From assembly GCA_052170135.1 (NCBI GenBank), contig JBQNBC010000002.1:131896-195895 (forward strand): DNA of 64,000 nt, written 5' to 3'. Each line of letters begins with the position of its first letter. The stretch's first letter is position 1. The notes under the pieces are model-generated. The model made no database searches. It saw only the letters and a list, made by a program, of their open reading frames with translations, and was not told the DNA's origin. Position numbers and translations under genes: made by a program. Below are positions 45,067 through 53,710 of the stretch, piece by piece. The stretch is from Wolinella sp052170135 (GTDB lineage: Bacteria > Campylobacterota > Campylobacteria > Campylobacterales > Helicobacteraceae).

Positions 45067-46139
45067 TTCTACTTGGCTCAACTGGCTCGATTGGGCGTGC
45101 AGCACTTGAGATAGCGAGAGAAAATAGTCTTAGTGTCGAGGTGCTTGTCGCTGGCGGGAATCTAGAGTTGCTAAATCGCCAAATAGCGGAGTTCGCACCA
45201 AAAATAATCGTCGTGGCCGACAAGAATCGTGCTCATGAGGTCGTACTACCATGCGATTCTCGCTTGCTTTTTGGTGATGAAGGAATAATAGAAGCTATAA
45301 ATCTCGCAAATTCAAAGCTAGTCTTAAACGCACTCGTTGGATTCCGTGGGCTAAGCCCTAGCATAGAGAGCCTACGCCTTGGCAAAAAGCTAGCACTAGC
45401 AAACAAAGAATCGCTTGTAGCTGGAGGGGCATTCATCGATTCTTCGTGTATTATCCCGGTGGATAGCGAGCATTTTAGCTTGTGGTTTTTGCGTGGAGAG
45501 CGAGAGTTTAGCTCACTTGTAATTACAGCTAGCGGAGGGGCATTCCGCGATATACCACTACACGAAATACCAACACAAAGCGTCGAGGCGGCCCTACGCC
45601 ATCCAAACTGGAGCATGGGGAGAAAAATCACTGTCGATTCTGCAAGCATGGCAAATAAGCTACTAGAGGTCATCGAGGCGCATTGGTTATTCAAAACTAC
45701 AAAAATAGATGCGCTGATAGAGAGAAACTCTCTAATCCATGCGCTAATTGGCTTTATGGACGGGAGCTTTAGCGCGCATATCGCACGTGCAAATATGCGC
45801 CTACCCCTTGCCTATGCACTACTAGAGCGAGTCGACACTCCACCAAGCAAGCCATTAGAGCTAGCTGAACTGCCACCACTAAGCTTTGAGAGAATCGATC
45901 CATCACGCTATCCATTATGGAATCTAAAGCAGACTCTACTTGCCTCACCTAGCCTTGGCGTAATCTTTAATGCTGCAAACGAAGTGGCTGTAGAACGATT
46001 CTTGGCTGGCGATATTAGTTTTGGCACGATAGCAAAGCACGTGGAATATGCGCTTAAGAGATTTTCAATCCAACCAAAAAATATCGATGAAGTATTTACG
46101 CTCAATAGCGAAGTGCGAGAGTTCACAAAGTTACTTTAA
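45063..46139 (+). CDS. dxr: 1-deoxy-D-xylulose 5-phosphate reductoisomerase
   Basis: NADPH-dependent second enzyme of the methylerythritol phosphate pathway to isoprenoids. The 358-residue protein begins LLGSTGSIG (NADPH loop), has NKESLVAGG, PVDSEHFS with metal and substrate ligands, ASGGAFR, HPNWSMGRKITVDSASMANKLLE and FNAANEVAVE. It starts with GTG overlapping the cdsA stop (GTGA). Slightly short at the N-terminus compared with E. coli, normal for the phylum. Confidence 0.95.
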   Translation: MILLGSTGSIGRAALEIARENSLSVEVLVAGGNLELLNRQIAEFAPKIIVVADKNRAHEVVLPCDSRLLFGDEGIIEAINLANSKLVLNALVGFRGLSPSIESLRLGKKLALANKESLVAGGAFIDSSCIIPVDSEHFSLWFLRGEREFSSLVITASGGAFRDIPLHEIPTQSVEAALRHPNWSMGRKITVDSASMANKLLEVIEAHWLFKTTKIDALIERNSLIHALIGFMDGSFSAHIARANMRLPLAYALLERVDTPPSKPLELAELPPLSFERIDPSRYPLWNLKQTLLASPSLGVIFNAANEVAVERFLAGDISFGTIAKHVEYALKRFSIQPKNIDEVFTLNSEVREFTKLL

Positions 46140-46187
46140 TGTGCAAAATTGCACTGAAAAACCAGCGAAAATGATTAGAAATTAAAG

Positions 46188-46220
46188 GATAAAGCGTTTA
46201 GCGAAGATTTTCGCTTTATC
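46188..46220. terminator. Hairpin between convergent dxr and 46342 genes
   Basis: GATAAAGCG and CGCTTTATC flank a 15-base loop that can itself pair (GCGAA/TTCGC). No T run follows on the plus strand, so terminator function is uncertain. A separate small palindrome, GTGCAAAATTGCAC, lies just after dxr (46141-46154). Confidence 0.4.
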
Positions 46221-46341
46221 GTCACTGTATTAAAGGCCAAATACGGCTCTCACTATTAAAGCCTCAACTATGAATATAGCCACACCGCAAAAACACAAAA
46301 CTACACGCTCCAAAAAAAAAGAAACAAGCCAAAGCCATGCA

Positions 46342-46653
46342 CTATACCAGCGACTTTTTCTTTATGCTCTCATACTCCTGACGTAGTCGCTCATCCTTTT
46401 CGGCTCCGCCCTCTTTTAGCTTGCGCTTCTCCTCTAGTCTTGCCTCCTCTAGCTCACGCTTGCGCTCTCTAGCGCGTCGCAGCTTCTCCATGTACTCCTC
46501 GCGAGCCTTTGGACTTTGAAACTTAATAGGCGTAAAAAAGAGAATCACTATAAGCGATATAAAGAAAAATAGCGCAACCTCCATACTACCGCCTAGATAG
46601 TGCCAGAGCATGGCCACGAGCAGAGAAAAGAAAAACTTCAAAAAATGCAACAT
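46342..46653 (-). CDS. Small membrane protein with charged coiled-coil tail
   Basis: A 103-residue protein with two N-terminal hydrophobic segments (about 3-20 and 25-42) and a long Arg/Glu/Lys-rich helix to the end. I recognise no family. It follows the 46666 gene by 12 bases and is the last gene of a minus-strand run that begins with the KefB-type gene. Confidence 0.65.
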   Translation of the reverse strand: MLHFLKFFFSLLVAMLWHYLGGSMEVALFFFISLIVILFFTPIKFQSPKAREEYMEKLRRARERKRELEEARLEEKRKLKEGGAEKDERLRQEYESIKKKSLV

Positions 46654-46665
46654 ACTCTCGCCTGA

Positions 46666-47502
46666 TTATATTAGCTCGATCTTTAGCTTGTGAGAATCTA
46701 GCCCAAGCCTATCACGCCTACGCTCACCAAGCGCTAACAACATCACCTGTGTGGCAAAAAGTAGAGGTACGCCTCTATCGTCGCGTCCAGCAATCTTTCT
46801 GAGCTCTCTAAAATGAGAATCGAGCATTTTAAACTGAGATAGCGACCCAACAAGCATAAAATCTACACCACTATCAAGTGCCTCAAAATAGACTCTCGCG
46901 CTCTCTCTAAGCGTAGATTCCTTGGCAAAGAGATAGTTTTGCGCATAGCATTCATGGGAGTATCCTCCACTTCTAATCTTTAGTGATACAGCATGACCAA
47001 ACCTATCAATCCACTTGTTTTTAGGCAATTCATGCGCTCTAGACGATCCAAGATATGCTGCACAAAACTTAGAAAAATAGCTAACGATACCCTGCTTTTC
47101 AAAAAGAGGTAAAAACACCTCTGGTAGATACTGCGGCTCTTTTAAAACGAGCTTGATTCCCCTAGCTTCTAGCTTCGAGGCTATCTTATGACGCATAGCC
47201 TCATCACATTCTAAGAATCTAAATGCAAAAAGCACATCACTATAAGAATCTTCGTCCAATGCAACGGGCAAAGCCTCCGCCTCTGCCGCAAGCGAGATTT
47301 CACACGCCCAAAACTCCAAAAATCCATCAGTATCGGCTATACGCGAAAAGTAGCTATATGCAAAAAGCGACATCTCGTCCTTGCTAGCCACATAAGCATC
47401 TCTGGCTAGCCACGTAACCCCAAGCCTCTCTGCTAACGTACGCGAGCTAGAGAGTAGCGATGATTCTTTTCTACCATTTACACCCAGTGGAAAAATCCTC
47501 AT
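46666..47502 (-). CDS. Conserved hypothetical protein
   Basis: 278 residues, soluble, not recognised. The sequence begins MRIFPLGVNGRKESS, shows mixed alpha/beta character and contains single cysteines (about 66, 99, 143, 179) without CxxC pairs. A SGVDFMLVGSLSQFKMLDSHF segment may be a core alpha/beta unit. It overlaps the upstream gene by four bases (ATGA), so the two products may work together. Confidence 0.65.
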   Translation of the reverse strand: MRIFPLGVNGRKESSLLSSSRTLAERLGVTWLARDAYVASKDEMSLFAYSYFSRIADTDGFLEFWACEISLAAEAEALPVALDEDSYSDVLFAFRFLECDEAMRHKIASKLEARGIKLVLKEPQYLPEVFLPLFEKQGIVSYFSKFCAAYLGSSRAHELPKNKWIDRFGHAVSLKIRSGGYSHECYAQNYLFAKESTLRESARVYFEALDSGVDFMLVGSLSQFKMLDSHFRELRKIAGRDDRGVPLLFATQVMLLALGERRRDRLGLDSHKLKIELI

Positions 47503-48200
47503 TTCGCCCCCTTTAGCACTTCTTTAATCTCATCAGCAATCCTAACCCAAAAGCCACTATAAGCAGGATAGCCAGACAATATTTTTCGCTGAAGCCCAAA
47601 AATGTCATCATCAAAACGAGAATTATAAGGAAATATACGCTCTCCAAGCGGCAACGCACTCATAACGCCATTATCAGCATCTAAAAGCAATGATATCAGT
47701 GCGCTTCCAGCCTCTGGATGACGACGTATCATCTCAGCGATAAAGACAAAAAACGCCTCGCCCAAATATTCGCCATCACTAATAGCGCGCCCAGATGCAA
47801 AGGCAAGTGGCAGCAGAGAATCGTATAGCTTTTTATCCTCTTCGCTAAGTTCTATGACGCCATTTAGCTTTGAAATCCCAAGCTTGTAAGGACGAGAATC
47901 GATACATAAATCATCTACAGCATGCCTCTGCGATAGCGGAGCCAGGACAAAACATCTCCCAAACTCCGCAACAATCTCGGCAATTTTCACATCTTTATAT
48001 AGCGTGCGATTATTGATTTTACATCCGAATATTTCCTTGTCAAACCCAAAATCTGGAATCTGTGCTCTGATATAACCAAAAAGCTCCAAAAGCCCCTCGC
48101 GTTCGCACGATTCTACACTCACTTCCACGCGCGAGCGATACGGCAGATAGTCCCTCTGCGCACAAAATCGAACAAGCTCAATCTCTAACCTAGTAGCCAT
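47499..48200 (-). CDS. Conserved hypothetical protein, possible ferredoxin-like N-terminal fold
   Basis: 233 residues. The N-terminal part (RLEIELVRFCAQRDYLPYRSRVEVSV, then a short helix, FGFDKEIFGCKINNRTL) has the strand-helix pattern and the Cys-containing 'INN' loop seen in a Campylobacterota-specific domain that I recall as DUF5644. This is an uncertain match. The C-terminal part is helical. It lies between the SspB-like gene and the 46666 gene. No function can be assigned. Confidence 0.6.
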   Translation of the reverse strand: MATRLEIELVRFCAQRDYLPYRSRVEVSVESCEREGLLELFGYIRAQIPDFGFDKEIFGCKINNRTLYKDVKIAEIVAEFGRCFVLAPLSQRHAVDDLCIDSRPYKLGISKLNGVIELSEEDKKLYDSLLPLAFASGRAISDGEYLGEAFFVFIAEMIRRHPEAGSALISLLLDADNGVMSALPLGERIFPYNSRFDDDIFGLQRKILSGYPAYSGFWVRIADEIKEVLKGAK

Positions 48201-48249
48201 TGCCTAACCTCGCTATTTTGGGATTTTCTTGAGTATATCACGAAAAAGT

Positions 48250-48717
48250 TTACCTTTTAAAACGCTGATTCTCAGGATTTGATAGCAAAGCCTCCATAGA
48301 GGAGCGTACGCCATCATTATTATCATCGCACTCTAGCTCATCGCAAGTAGCAGATGGGTTAATAAACAGCGGCGCCTCATGGATATTCTCCACATCCTGT
48401 ATTACTACCTGAAAGATACTACCAAGTGGCACAGTTACGAAACTAGCGATATTTTCAGCACCAAAACCAGCTTCGAAGTAGAGATTCTTCTCATCTAAAT
48501 CAATGCTCTCAAAAGTGTAGCCAGCAAGAACAAAGAGTGTAAACGTGCGAAAGTTTTTCGTAATCTCTTCTGGCAATTCAGGGGCGAACTTCACACGCGC
48601 AATATTGCAAAGAATCGAAAACGTAATCTCGCGCTCCAAAAGATAGTCAATTACATCAAAAGCGTGTGCTTTCATAATTTCATGAAAATCACGGTCGTTG
48701 ATGATTTTATTTATCAT
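48250..48717 (-). CDS. SspB-like protein (candidate ClpXP adaptor), tentative
   Basis: A 155-residue acidic protein. Its order of elements resembles the stringent starvation protein B family: an N-terminal helix leading to IDYLLEREITFSIL, a beta-rich middle with LFVLAGYTFESIDLDEKNLYFEAGFG, then FVTVPLGSIFQVVIQD and PLFINPS, an acidic flexible linker and a short basic tail (NQRFKR). SspB delivers ssrA-tagged proteins to ClpXP and ends in a ClpX-binding tail. The similarity is by eye only. It overlaps pepF by four bases, coherent with a proteolysis theme. Confidence 0.6.
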   Translation of the reverse strand: MINKIINDRDFHEIMKAHAFDVIDYLLEREITFSILCNIARVKFAPELPEEITKNFRTFTLFVLAGYTFESIDLDEKNLYFEAGFGAENIASFVTVPLGSIFQVVIQDVENIHEAPLFINPSATCDELECDDNNDGVRSSMEALLSNPENQRFKR

Positions 48718-50441
48718 GACTTTGTCACCTCCTTAAACTCAGAGAGAAGTTTCTTTACCTCTTCTATGCCAATCTCCCAAAATGCAGAATCCTCAATATC
48801 AAAACCAAAAATAGACACAAGTTCCCTAGGCGAACGACTCCCGCCAAGGCTCAAAAACTCCTCATATTTCTCAACAAAACCATCATCCCCACGCTTATAA
48901 AGCCCAAAAAGTGCCATAACCAAAAGCTGTCCATAGCTATACGCATAGCAATAAAATGGCGAATGGACAAAGTGCGGTATATAACTCCACCATGATGCAT
49001 AACTATCGCTAAGCACCACAGAATCGCCAAACATTTTACGATTCTCCTCAAGCCAAATCTCATCGAAATGTTCAGGCTTGAGCTCGCCAGATTCTGCGTG
49101 AATTCTCCGCTCGAAGTTTGTAAATACACTCTGACGAAATAGCGTTGCAAAAATATCTTCGAGCTTACCAGCCAAAAGCGCAATCCTCTCTTTTTTCTTT
49201 AGCTTCCCGCGTATTTTGTCAAAAAGAAGCATCTCGGCAAATACAGACGCCGTCTCAGCCGTAGTCAACGGCGTATCAGCGTTTAAATAGCCGACAGCTT
49301 TTGAAAGCTCTTGATGTATTGCATGCCCTAACTCATGCGCAAGAGTAAAAACATCGCGCCGTCCATTCGTATGATTTAGTAGCACATATGGGTGCGCACT
49401 AGGTACGGTACCATGTGAAAACGCCCCTCCACGCTTATTTTCCCTCGGATGAGAATCGATCCACCCATCATTAAATGCACGCGTGGCAACCTCACCAAAC
49501 CTCTGCGAAAACTCACTAAATGTGCCAAGCACACTCTCCTTTGCCTCTACTATATCTATCTGCTCACCCTTGCTAGCAAGTGGCGCATATCTATCATAGT
49601 CATATAACTTCTTAAGTCCTAAAATCTCACGCTTAAGCTCATAAAACTCGGCTACGATTCCCATGTTGGCATTCACGCAGTCAATCATCGCATCAACACT
49701 CTTTTGCGATATTTGATTATCTATATGACGCGATTCCTCAGGGCTTGCATACCCACGTAGCTCGCATAAAATTGCATTCTCTTTGCGCACGACATTTAAT
49801 ATATATGCAAGTAGATTCTTATGTGGAGCTAGTCCTTTGGTTAGGGCTTTTGCTGCCTTTTTGCGCTTTGTGCGCTTCTCATGATACAGGAGCGATAACA
49901 CCTCTTCTTCGCCCATCTCCTTATCTCCAATGTAAAATTTAAGCCCACTCAAATGCTCATCAAACAGTCGCGAAAAGGCACTTGCACCCACTGGATTTAG
50001 CTTTAACATTACACGCTCTTCAGGTAAGCTTAGCGTATGCTTTTTATTTTCTATGAGTTTTTGTAGGTAGTAGCTGTATCTAGATGAAAAATCTACAAGC
50101 TGCGCGCGCTTGCCCTCCTCAAGCTCTAAAAACTCGATTTCAAAAAAGAGCAGATTCTCACTGACTGAATTGCACAAAAGCTCATATTTTGCGTACAAAT
50201 CACCTCGCGTAGTATCCTCGGCAAATGTCAAAAATGCATAACTCATCACACGCCCAATACCTTCTAAAAGCCGCTCGTACTCGCCAAGTGCCTCTAGGAA
50301 TCCACTAGACTCTATTGCATTTAATTTCCCAGCATACTTAGCTCTAAATGCCTCGCTATCCACCTTGTATCTTTCGAGCTCTCTATCCAGCTCCTCTACA
50401 TCACTAAAAAGCGCACCCAAATCCCATCTCATATCTGTCAT
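48714..50441 (-). CDS. pepF: Oligoendopeptidase F (M3 family)
   Basis: Cytosolic zinc endopeptidase for short peptides. The 575-residue protein carries the HELGHAIHQ zinc motif at about residues 367-375, preceded by the family's HTNGRRDVFTLA and followed by ETASVFAEMLLFD with the third zinc ligand Glu. The C-terminal YCYAYSYGQLL segment holds substrate-binding Tyr/His residues. Overlaps the KefB-type gene and the SspB-like gene by four bases each. H. pylori has pepF next to kefB, as I recall (HP0470/HP0471). Confidence 0.93.
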   Translation of the reverse strand: MTDMRWDLGALFSDVEELDRELERYKVDSEAFRAKYAGKLNAIESSGFLEALGEYERLLEGIGRVMSYAFLTFAEDTTRGDLYAKYELLCNSVSENLLFFEIEFLELEEGKRAQLVDFSSRYSYYLQKLIENKKHTLSLPEERVMLKLNPVGASAFSRLFDEHLSGLKFYIGDKEMGEEEVLSLLYHEKRTKRKKAAKALTKGLAPHKNLLAYILNVVRKENAILCELRGYASPEESRHIDNQISQKSVDAMIDCVNANMGIVAEFYELKREILGLKKLYDYDRYAPLASKGEQIDIVEAKESVLGTFSEFSQRFGEVATRAFNDGWIDSHPRENKRGGAFSHGTVPSAHPYVLLNHTNGRRDVFTLAHELGHAIHQELSKAVGYLNADTPLTTAETASVFAEMLLFDKIRGKLKKKERIALLAGKLEDIFATLFRQSVFTNFERRIHAESGELKPEHFDEIWLEENRKMFGDSVVLSDSYASWWSYIPHFVHSPFYCYAYSYGQLLVMALFGLYKRGDDGFVEKYEEFLSLGGSRSPRELVSIFGFDIEDSAFWEIGIEEVKKLLSEFKEVTKS

Positions 50442-52075
50442 CTTTTCCCCCTTAATCGCTCATGCTCACACGAAATAGCCGCCTGCCCAAGCAACCTTGC
50501 TATCTCCTGCTTCTCGTTTACCACGCGATAAATCGAAAGCTCCTCTAGCTCTTCCTCTTCCTCTTTTGTCGTCGTTTTCACAATAATATTGCAGTGTGGC
50601 GCGCTTTTTAAAATTGTCTCGCAAATTATACGAATCTTGTGCGTATCATCGATAGCCACCACAACCGCAATACACTCTTCTAAGTTTAGCTTCTCCAAAA
50701 TTGCTCTCTGAGCGATATTACCAAATTGCACATTATCGCCAGCACGGATTCCAGCTTCTACTTGCGCTAGATTATAGTCCACGACTAGATATTTCACATT
50801 TCGTCGTTTCAAATACGCCACTACCTCACGCCCAAATGTCCCATATCCACAAACAACTATATGCTCTTTTAGGGCCGATTCTTCCTCGACTTGTTGCACC
50901 ACTGAGCCAGAAGTCGGCTCGCCAGTAAGCAATGTCGCAATCACGCGTAGATTCTTCAATAAAAATGGCGTGAGAATCATAGAAAAAATCACGACAAGCA
51001 CAAGCAATTGATGAAGCTCTTTATCGATTAGTCCATTATTTTGTGAAAGCGCAAAAATAGCAAATGAAAACTCTCCAACTTGTGCGAGTGAAAGTGCAGT
51101 TTTCAGCGCAATTTTGGCATTTCTAAAAAATAAAATCACGCCATAAATAACAATCGCCTTTAAAACCATAACAGCTATGAGAATCCAAAGAATCCTAAAG
51201 AGATGCTCCCATAAAAACTCCAAATCCACCTGCATGCCAACAGTGATAAAAAACAATCCAAGTAAAAGATCACGGAAGTGCGACAAATCTGCCTCTGCTT
51301 GATATTTATACTTTGTCCCTGCGATAATCATACCCGCGATAAACGCCCCAAGCGAATAAGAGAATCCAAAATATCCCGCAAGCGCTGACGCTCCAAGCAC
51401 GATAAAAAGAATCGTTCCTACAAAAATCTCATCCATACGCGTACTTGCTGCAAACTGCAAAATAAGCGTCGCTACACGTTTGCCCGGCACAAAGAGTATA
51501 AAAAGCACCATGACTGCACTTAGAAAAGTGTGCAAAAGCAACTCGCCTATATTGGCATCTTTATTTGCTAAAAGCGATATGAGCAGAAGAATCGGTATAA
51601 CGGCGATATCCTGCATGATTAGGATTCCAACAGAGTTACGACCGTAACTCGTGTGCGTCTCATGTGTCTCATTAAAGCTCTTTAATACAATAGCTGTCGA
51701 CGAGAGCGAAAATGCCGCACTTACAATCAATGCGACTTTTCTTTCGATTCCAAAAAAGTAGTGCGATACAAGATAGAAAATCACCCAGCTAACAAGAATC
51801 TGCAAGGTCCCAAAAATAAGTACTTCTTGGCGCATAGCCTTGATTTTATCAAAGGAGAATTCAAGCCCTATCATAAACATCAAAAAGACGATTCCAAATT
51901 CTGCTATGTGCGACAATAATTCAGAATCCGCAACACTTGCAAGCCCAAAAAGATAAACTATAATCGTGCCAGTGGCGACGTAGCCGATAATAACAGGGAT
52001 CCCGACCTGCTTAAAGAGAATATTGACTAAGATTGAGATCCCAAGCGCGGCGATAGCAATGGTAAAAAAGTCTAT
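50438..52075 (-). CDS. KefB-type cation/proton antiporter with RCK domain (probable ATA start)
   Basis: CPA2-family membrane exchanger of about 545 residues: an N-terminal twelve-helix antiporter domain (ISILVNILFKQVGIPVIIGY, EFGIVFLMFMIGLEFS, GYFGFSYSLGAFIAGMIIAG) and a C-terminal RCK/TrkA-N domain (VVCGYGTFGREVVAYL). Starts at internal TTG (51916) would delete the first helix and the conserved VGIPVIIGY motif. The frame is open to an AAC just after a TAG stop with no ATG, GTG or TTG before the conserved region. The only well-placed initiator is ATA at 52075, seven bases after AAAAAGG. Divergent from the 52179 gene. Confidence 0.83.
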   Translation of the reverse strand: MDFFTIAIAALGISILVNILFKQVGIPVIIGYVATGTIIVYLFGLASVADSELLSHIAEFGIVFLMFMIGLEFSFDKIKAMRQEVLIFGTLQILVSWVIFYLVSHYFFGIERKVALIVSAAFSLSSTAIVLKSFNETHETHTSYGRNSVGILIMQDIAVIPILLLISLLANKDANIGELLLHTFLSAVMVLFILFVPGKRVATLILQFAASTRMDEIFVGTILFIVLGASALAGYFGFSYSLGAFIAGMIIAGTKYKYQAEADLSHFRDLLLGLFFITVGMQVDLEFLWEHLFRILWILIAVMVLKAIVIYGVILFFRNAKIALKTALSLAQVGEFSFAIFALSQNNGLIDKELHQLLVLVVIFSMILTPFLLKNLRVIATLLTGEPTSGSVVQQVEEESALKEHIVVCGYGTFGREVVAYLKRRNVKYLVVDYNLAQVEAGIRAGDNVQFGNIAQRAILEKLNLEECIAVVVAIDDTHKIRIICETILKSAPHCNIIVKTTTKEEEEELEELSIYRVVNEKQEIARLLGQAAISCEHERLRGKR

Positions 52076-52178
52076 GGGAAAGCCTTTTTGTGGATTTATA
52101 AAAGTTCTATTTTATCGCAAAGTCGGGGTATTTTTGCCCATTTTTTGGTACAAAATGTAGTAGGATTCCATAATAAAC

Positions 52179-53708
52179 ATGAGGGAAAGAGGTCTTTTGC
52201 GCACAGATATTGACATGATTAGCATAGATGAGCAAATCTCAAAAATCCTAGAGAGCGGAATCACCCAAAGTGCCTCTATGTATGAGTTTGAAACGAAATA
52301 TATCGTACCATTTTTATCGATTCTCGCCGATAGTCTCCCTACTCTAGAGCCACGTCTTATGCGCGAAGAGATACGCTCAGGGATTTTGAGATTTTATAAC
52401 TCTTGGGGCATGAGTGCTATTGTAATTTTTGATAAAGACGGGAAACTAAAACTAACAAAAAAGATAAAAGACATCTCAAAATCCCCATATCTATCAAAGC
52501 TCCTCTCATGGCTTTGCGAACACAAAGCAGATTTTGAAAATGCCTATACAAATCATGAATTCAGCGAAAAAGAGGTACTAGAAATATCACAAAAAACTGA
52601 CGAAATAATTGATTTTAACGATGAGTTTTTACGCCGCGATCTAATAAGGGCGGCCATTAAAAAATGCTTTGGCTTTGATGTGCGTGATGCAATTTTTTTA
52701 TTTGACAACAGAGCAAGCATCAAAAACTTTGACTATGACTTTGTGCGGCTAAATAATGAAATTCGTGAGCTTTTACGCATGCCAAACATCGATCCTATTG
52801 CCGATTCTCAGCTACCAAGCTTAATGCATGCACTAGAAGGTGTCAATATAGATGCACTCCTTAGTCAAATCACAACAGAAGTTTTACATTTCAATACACC
52901 TCTAAGCACAACTAGCAATATCGACTTTGCACGCCTATTCCCATTTTATATACGCCAAAAATTACGATTAAATCTTGAACAATTTTGGGATAAGAATCTG
53001 TCTCGCCACCTAAAAAATCTCTTCTGCGAACATCTTTTTCGCACAAGTCTTGATACGATATATAGTCAAGTCGTATTAGAGTTGCTCTCAAAATGTATCG
53101 CAAAAGAGAAAGAAGCGCGCAAATTCATCGACTTTTTTAACGGAAAGCTAACATTTCTACCAGACCATAAGCGCATTAAACGCCCTGCTATTCGCGATAT
53201 CGAGGGAAAAATATACAACAGTGAATCAATATATCAACTCGTGCAAAATCGCCAATACATAACAAATGAGATCGAAGATTTGCAGATGCGGATTCTTGAC
53301 TTAGAAAATAGCAAAGAGGAACTCAAAGAACGCGAAGAACGACTAAATAACGAACTAGTCAAACATCAAGAAGAGCACGACTATATCGAGCGTGAGCTAG
53401 AAAGAATCACGCTTGAAATCAAACGCTTAAAAGCCAAAGGTAAAGGATACAACAGTGCGCTAAAGGAGTTAGCAAACTCAGAAAATATCTGGCTTACAAA
53501 AAATCACTCCGCAACACTCGCGATAAATGAGCTAAGTGAGGCGATAGAATCACTACATCATGAAAAGCGCAAACTCCCAGATAGCATCTATCTACTCGAA
53601 CGCAAAATCTCACAGAAACTAGAAGCCTCTCGCGCACTCTTTGCGGAGTATGAGCGCATGAAATCAGCACTCCTAGGAGTATTGATTTCATTTCAAATAG
53701 TGGGATAG
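52179..53708 (+). CDS. Unknown coiled-coil protein heading a two-component operon
   Basis: 509 residues, soluble. The first 340 residues look globular and helical, without a motif I know; residues about 345-480 form a long coiled coil (ITNEIEDLQMRILDLEN, EERLNNELVKHQEEH) before a short hydrophobic C-terminus (LLGVLISFQIVG). ATG at 52179 has a weak ribosome site; TTG at 52197 after AGAGG is an alternative. It ends two bases before the histidine kinase gene, which is coupled to a response regulator, so it may be a regulator or target of that pathway. Confidence 0.7.
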   Translation: MRERGLLRTDIDMISIDEQISKILESGITQSASMYEFETKYIVPFLSILADSLPTLEPRLMREEIRSGILRFYNSWGMSAIVIFDKDGKLKLTKKIKDISKSPYLSKLLSWLCEHKADFENAYTNHEFSEKEVLEISQKTDEIIDFNDEFLRRDLIRAAIKKCFGFDVRDAIFLFDNRASIKNFDYDFVRLNNEIRELLRMPNIDPIADSQLPSLMHALEGVNIDALLSQITTEVLHFNTPLSTTSNIDFARLFPFYIRQKLRLNLEQFWDKNLSRHLKNLFCEHLFRTSLDTIYSQVVLELLSKCIAKEKEARKFIDFFNGKLTFLPDHKRIKRPAIRDIEGKIYNSESIYQLVQNRQYITNEIEDLQMRILDLENSKEELKEREERLNNELVKHQEEHDYIERELERITLEIKRLKAKGKGYNSALKELANSENIWLTKNHSATLAINELSEAIESLHHEKRKLPDSIYLLERKISQKLEASRALFAEYERMKSALLGVLISFQIVG

Positions 53709-53710
53709 CG

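Noticed and set aside
46313..46321. A9 run before the 46342 gene end
   Set aside because: It lies downstream of convergent genes, not at a start or within a gene, so phase variation is unlikely.
52179..52197. Moving the 52179 gene start to TTG 52197
   Set aside because: AGAGG is only four bases away and the ATG start adds just six residues; the evidence is not decisive, so the ATG was kept.
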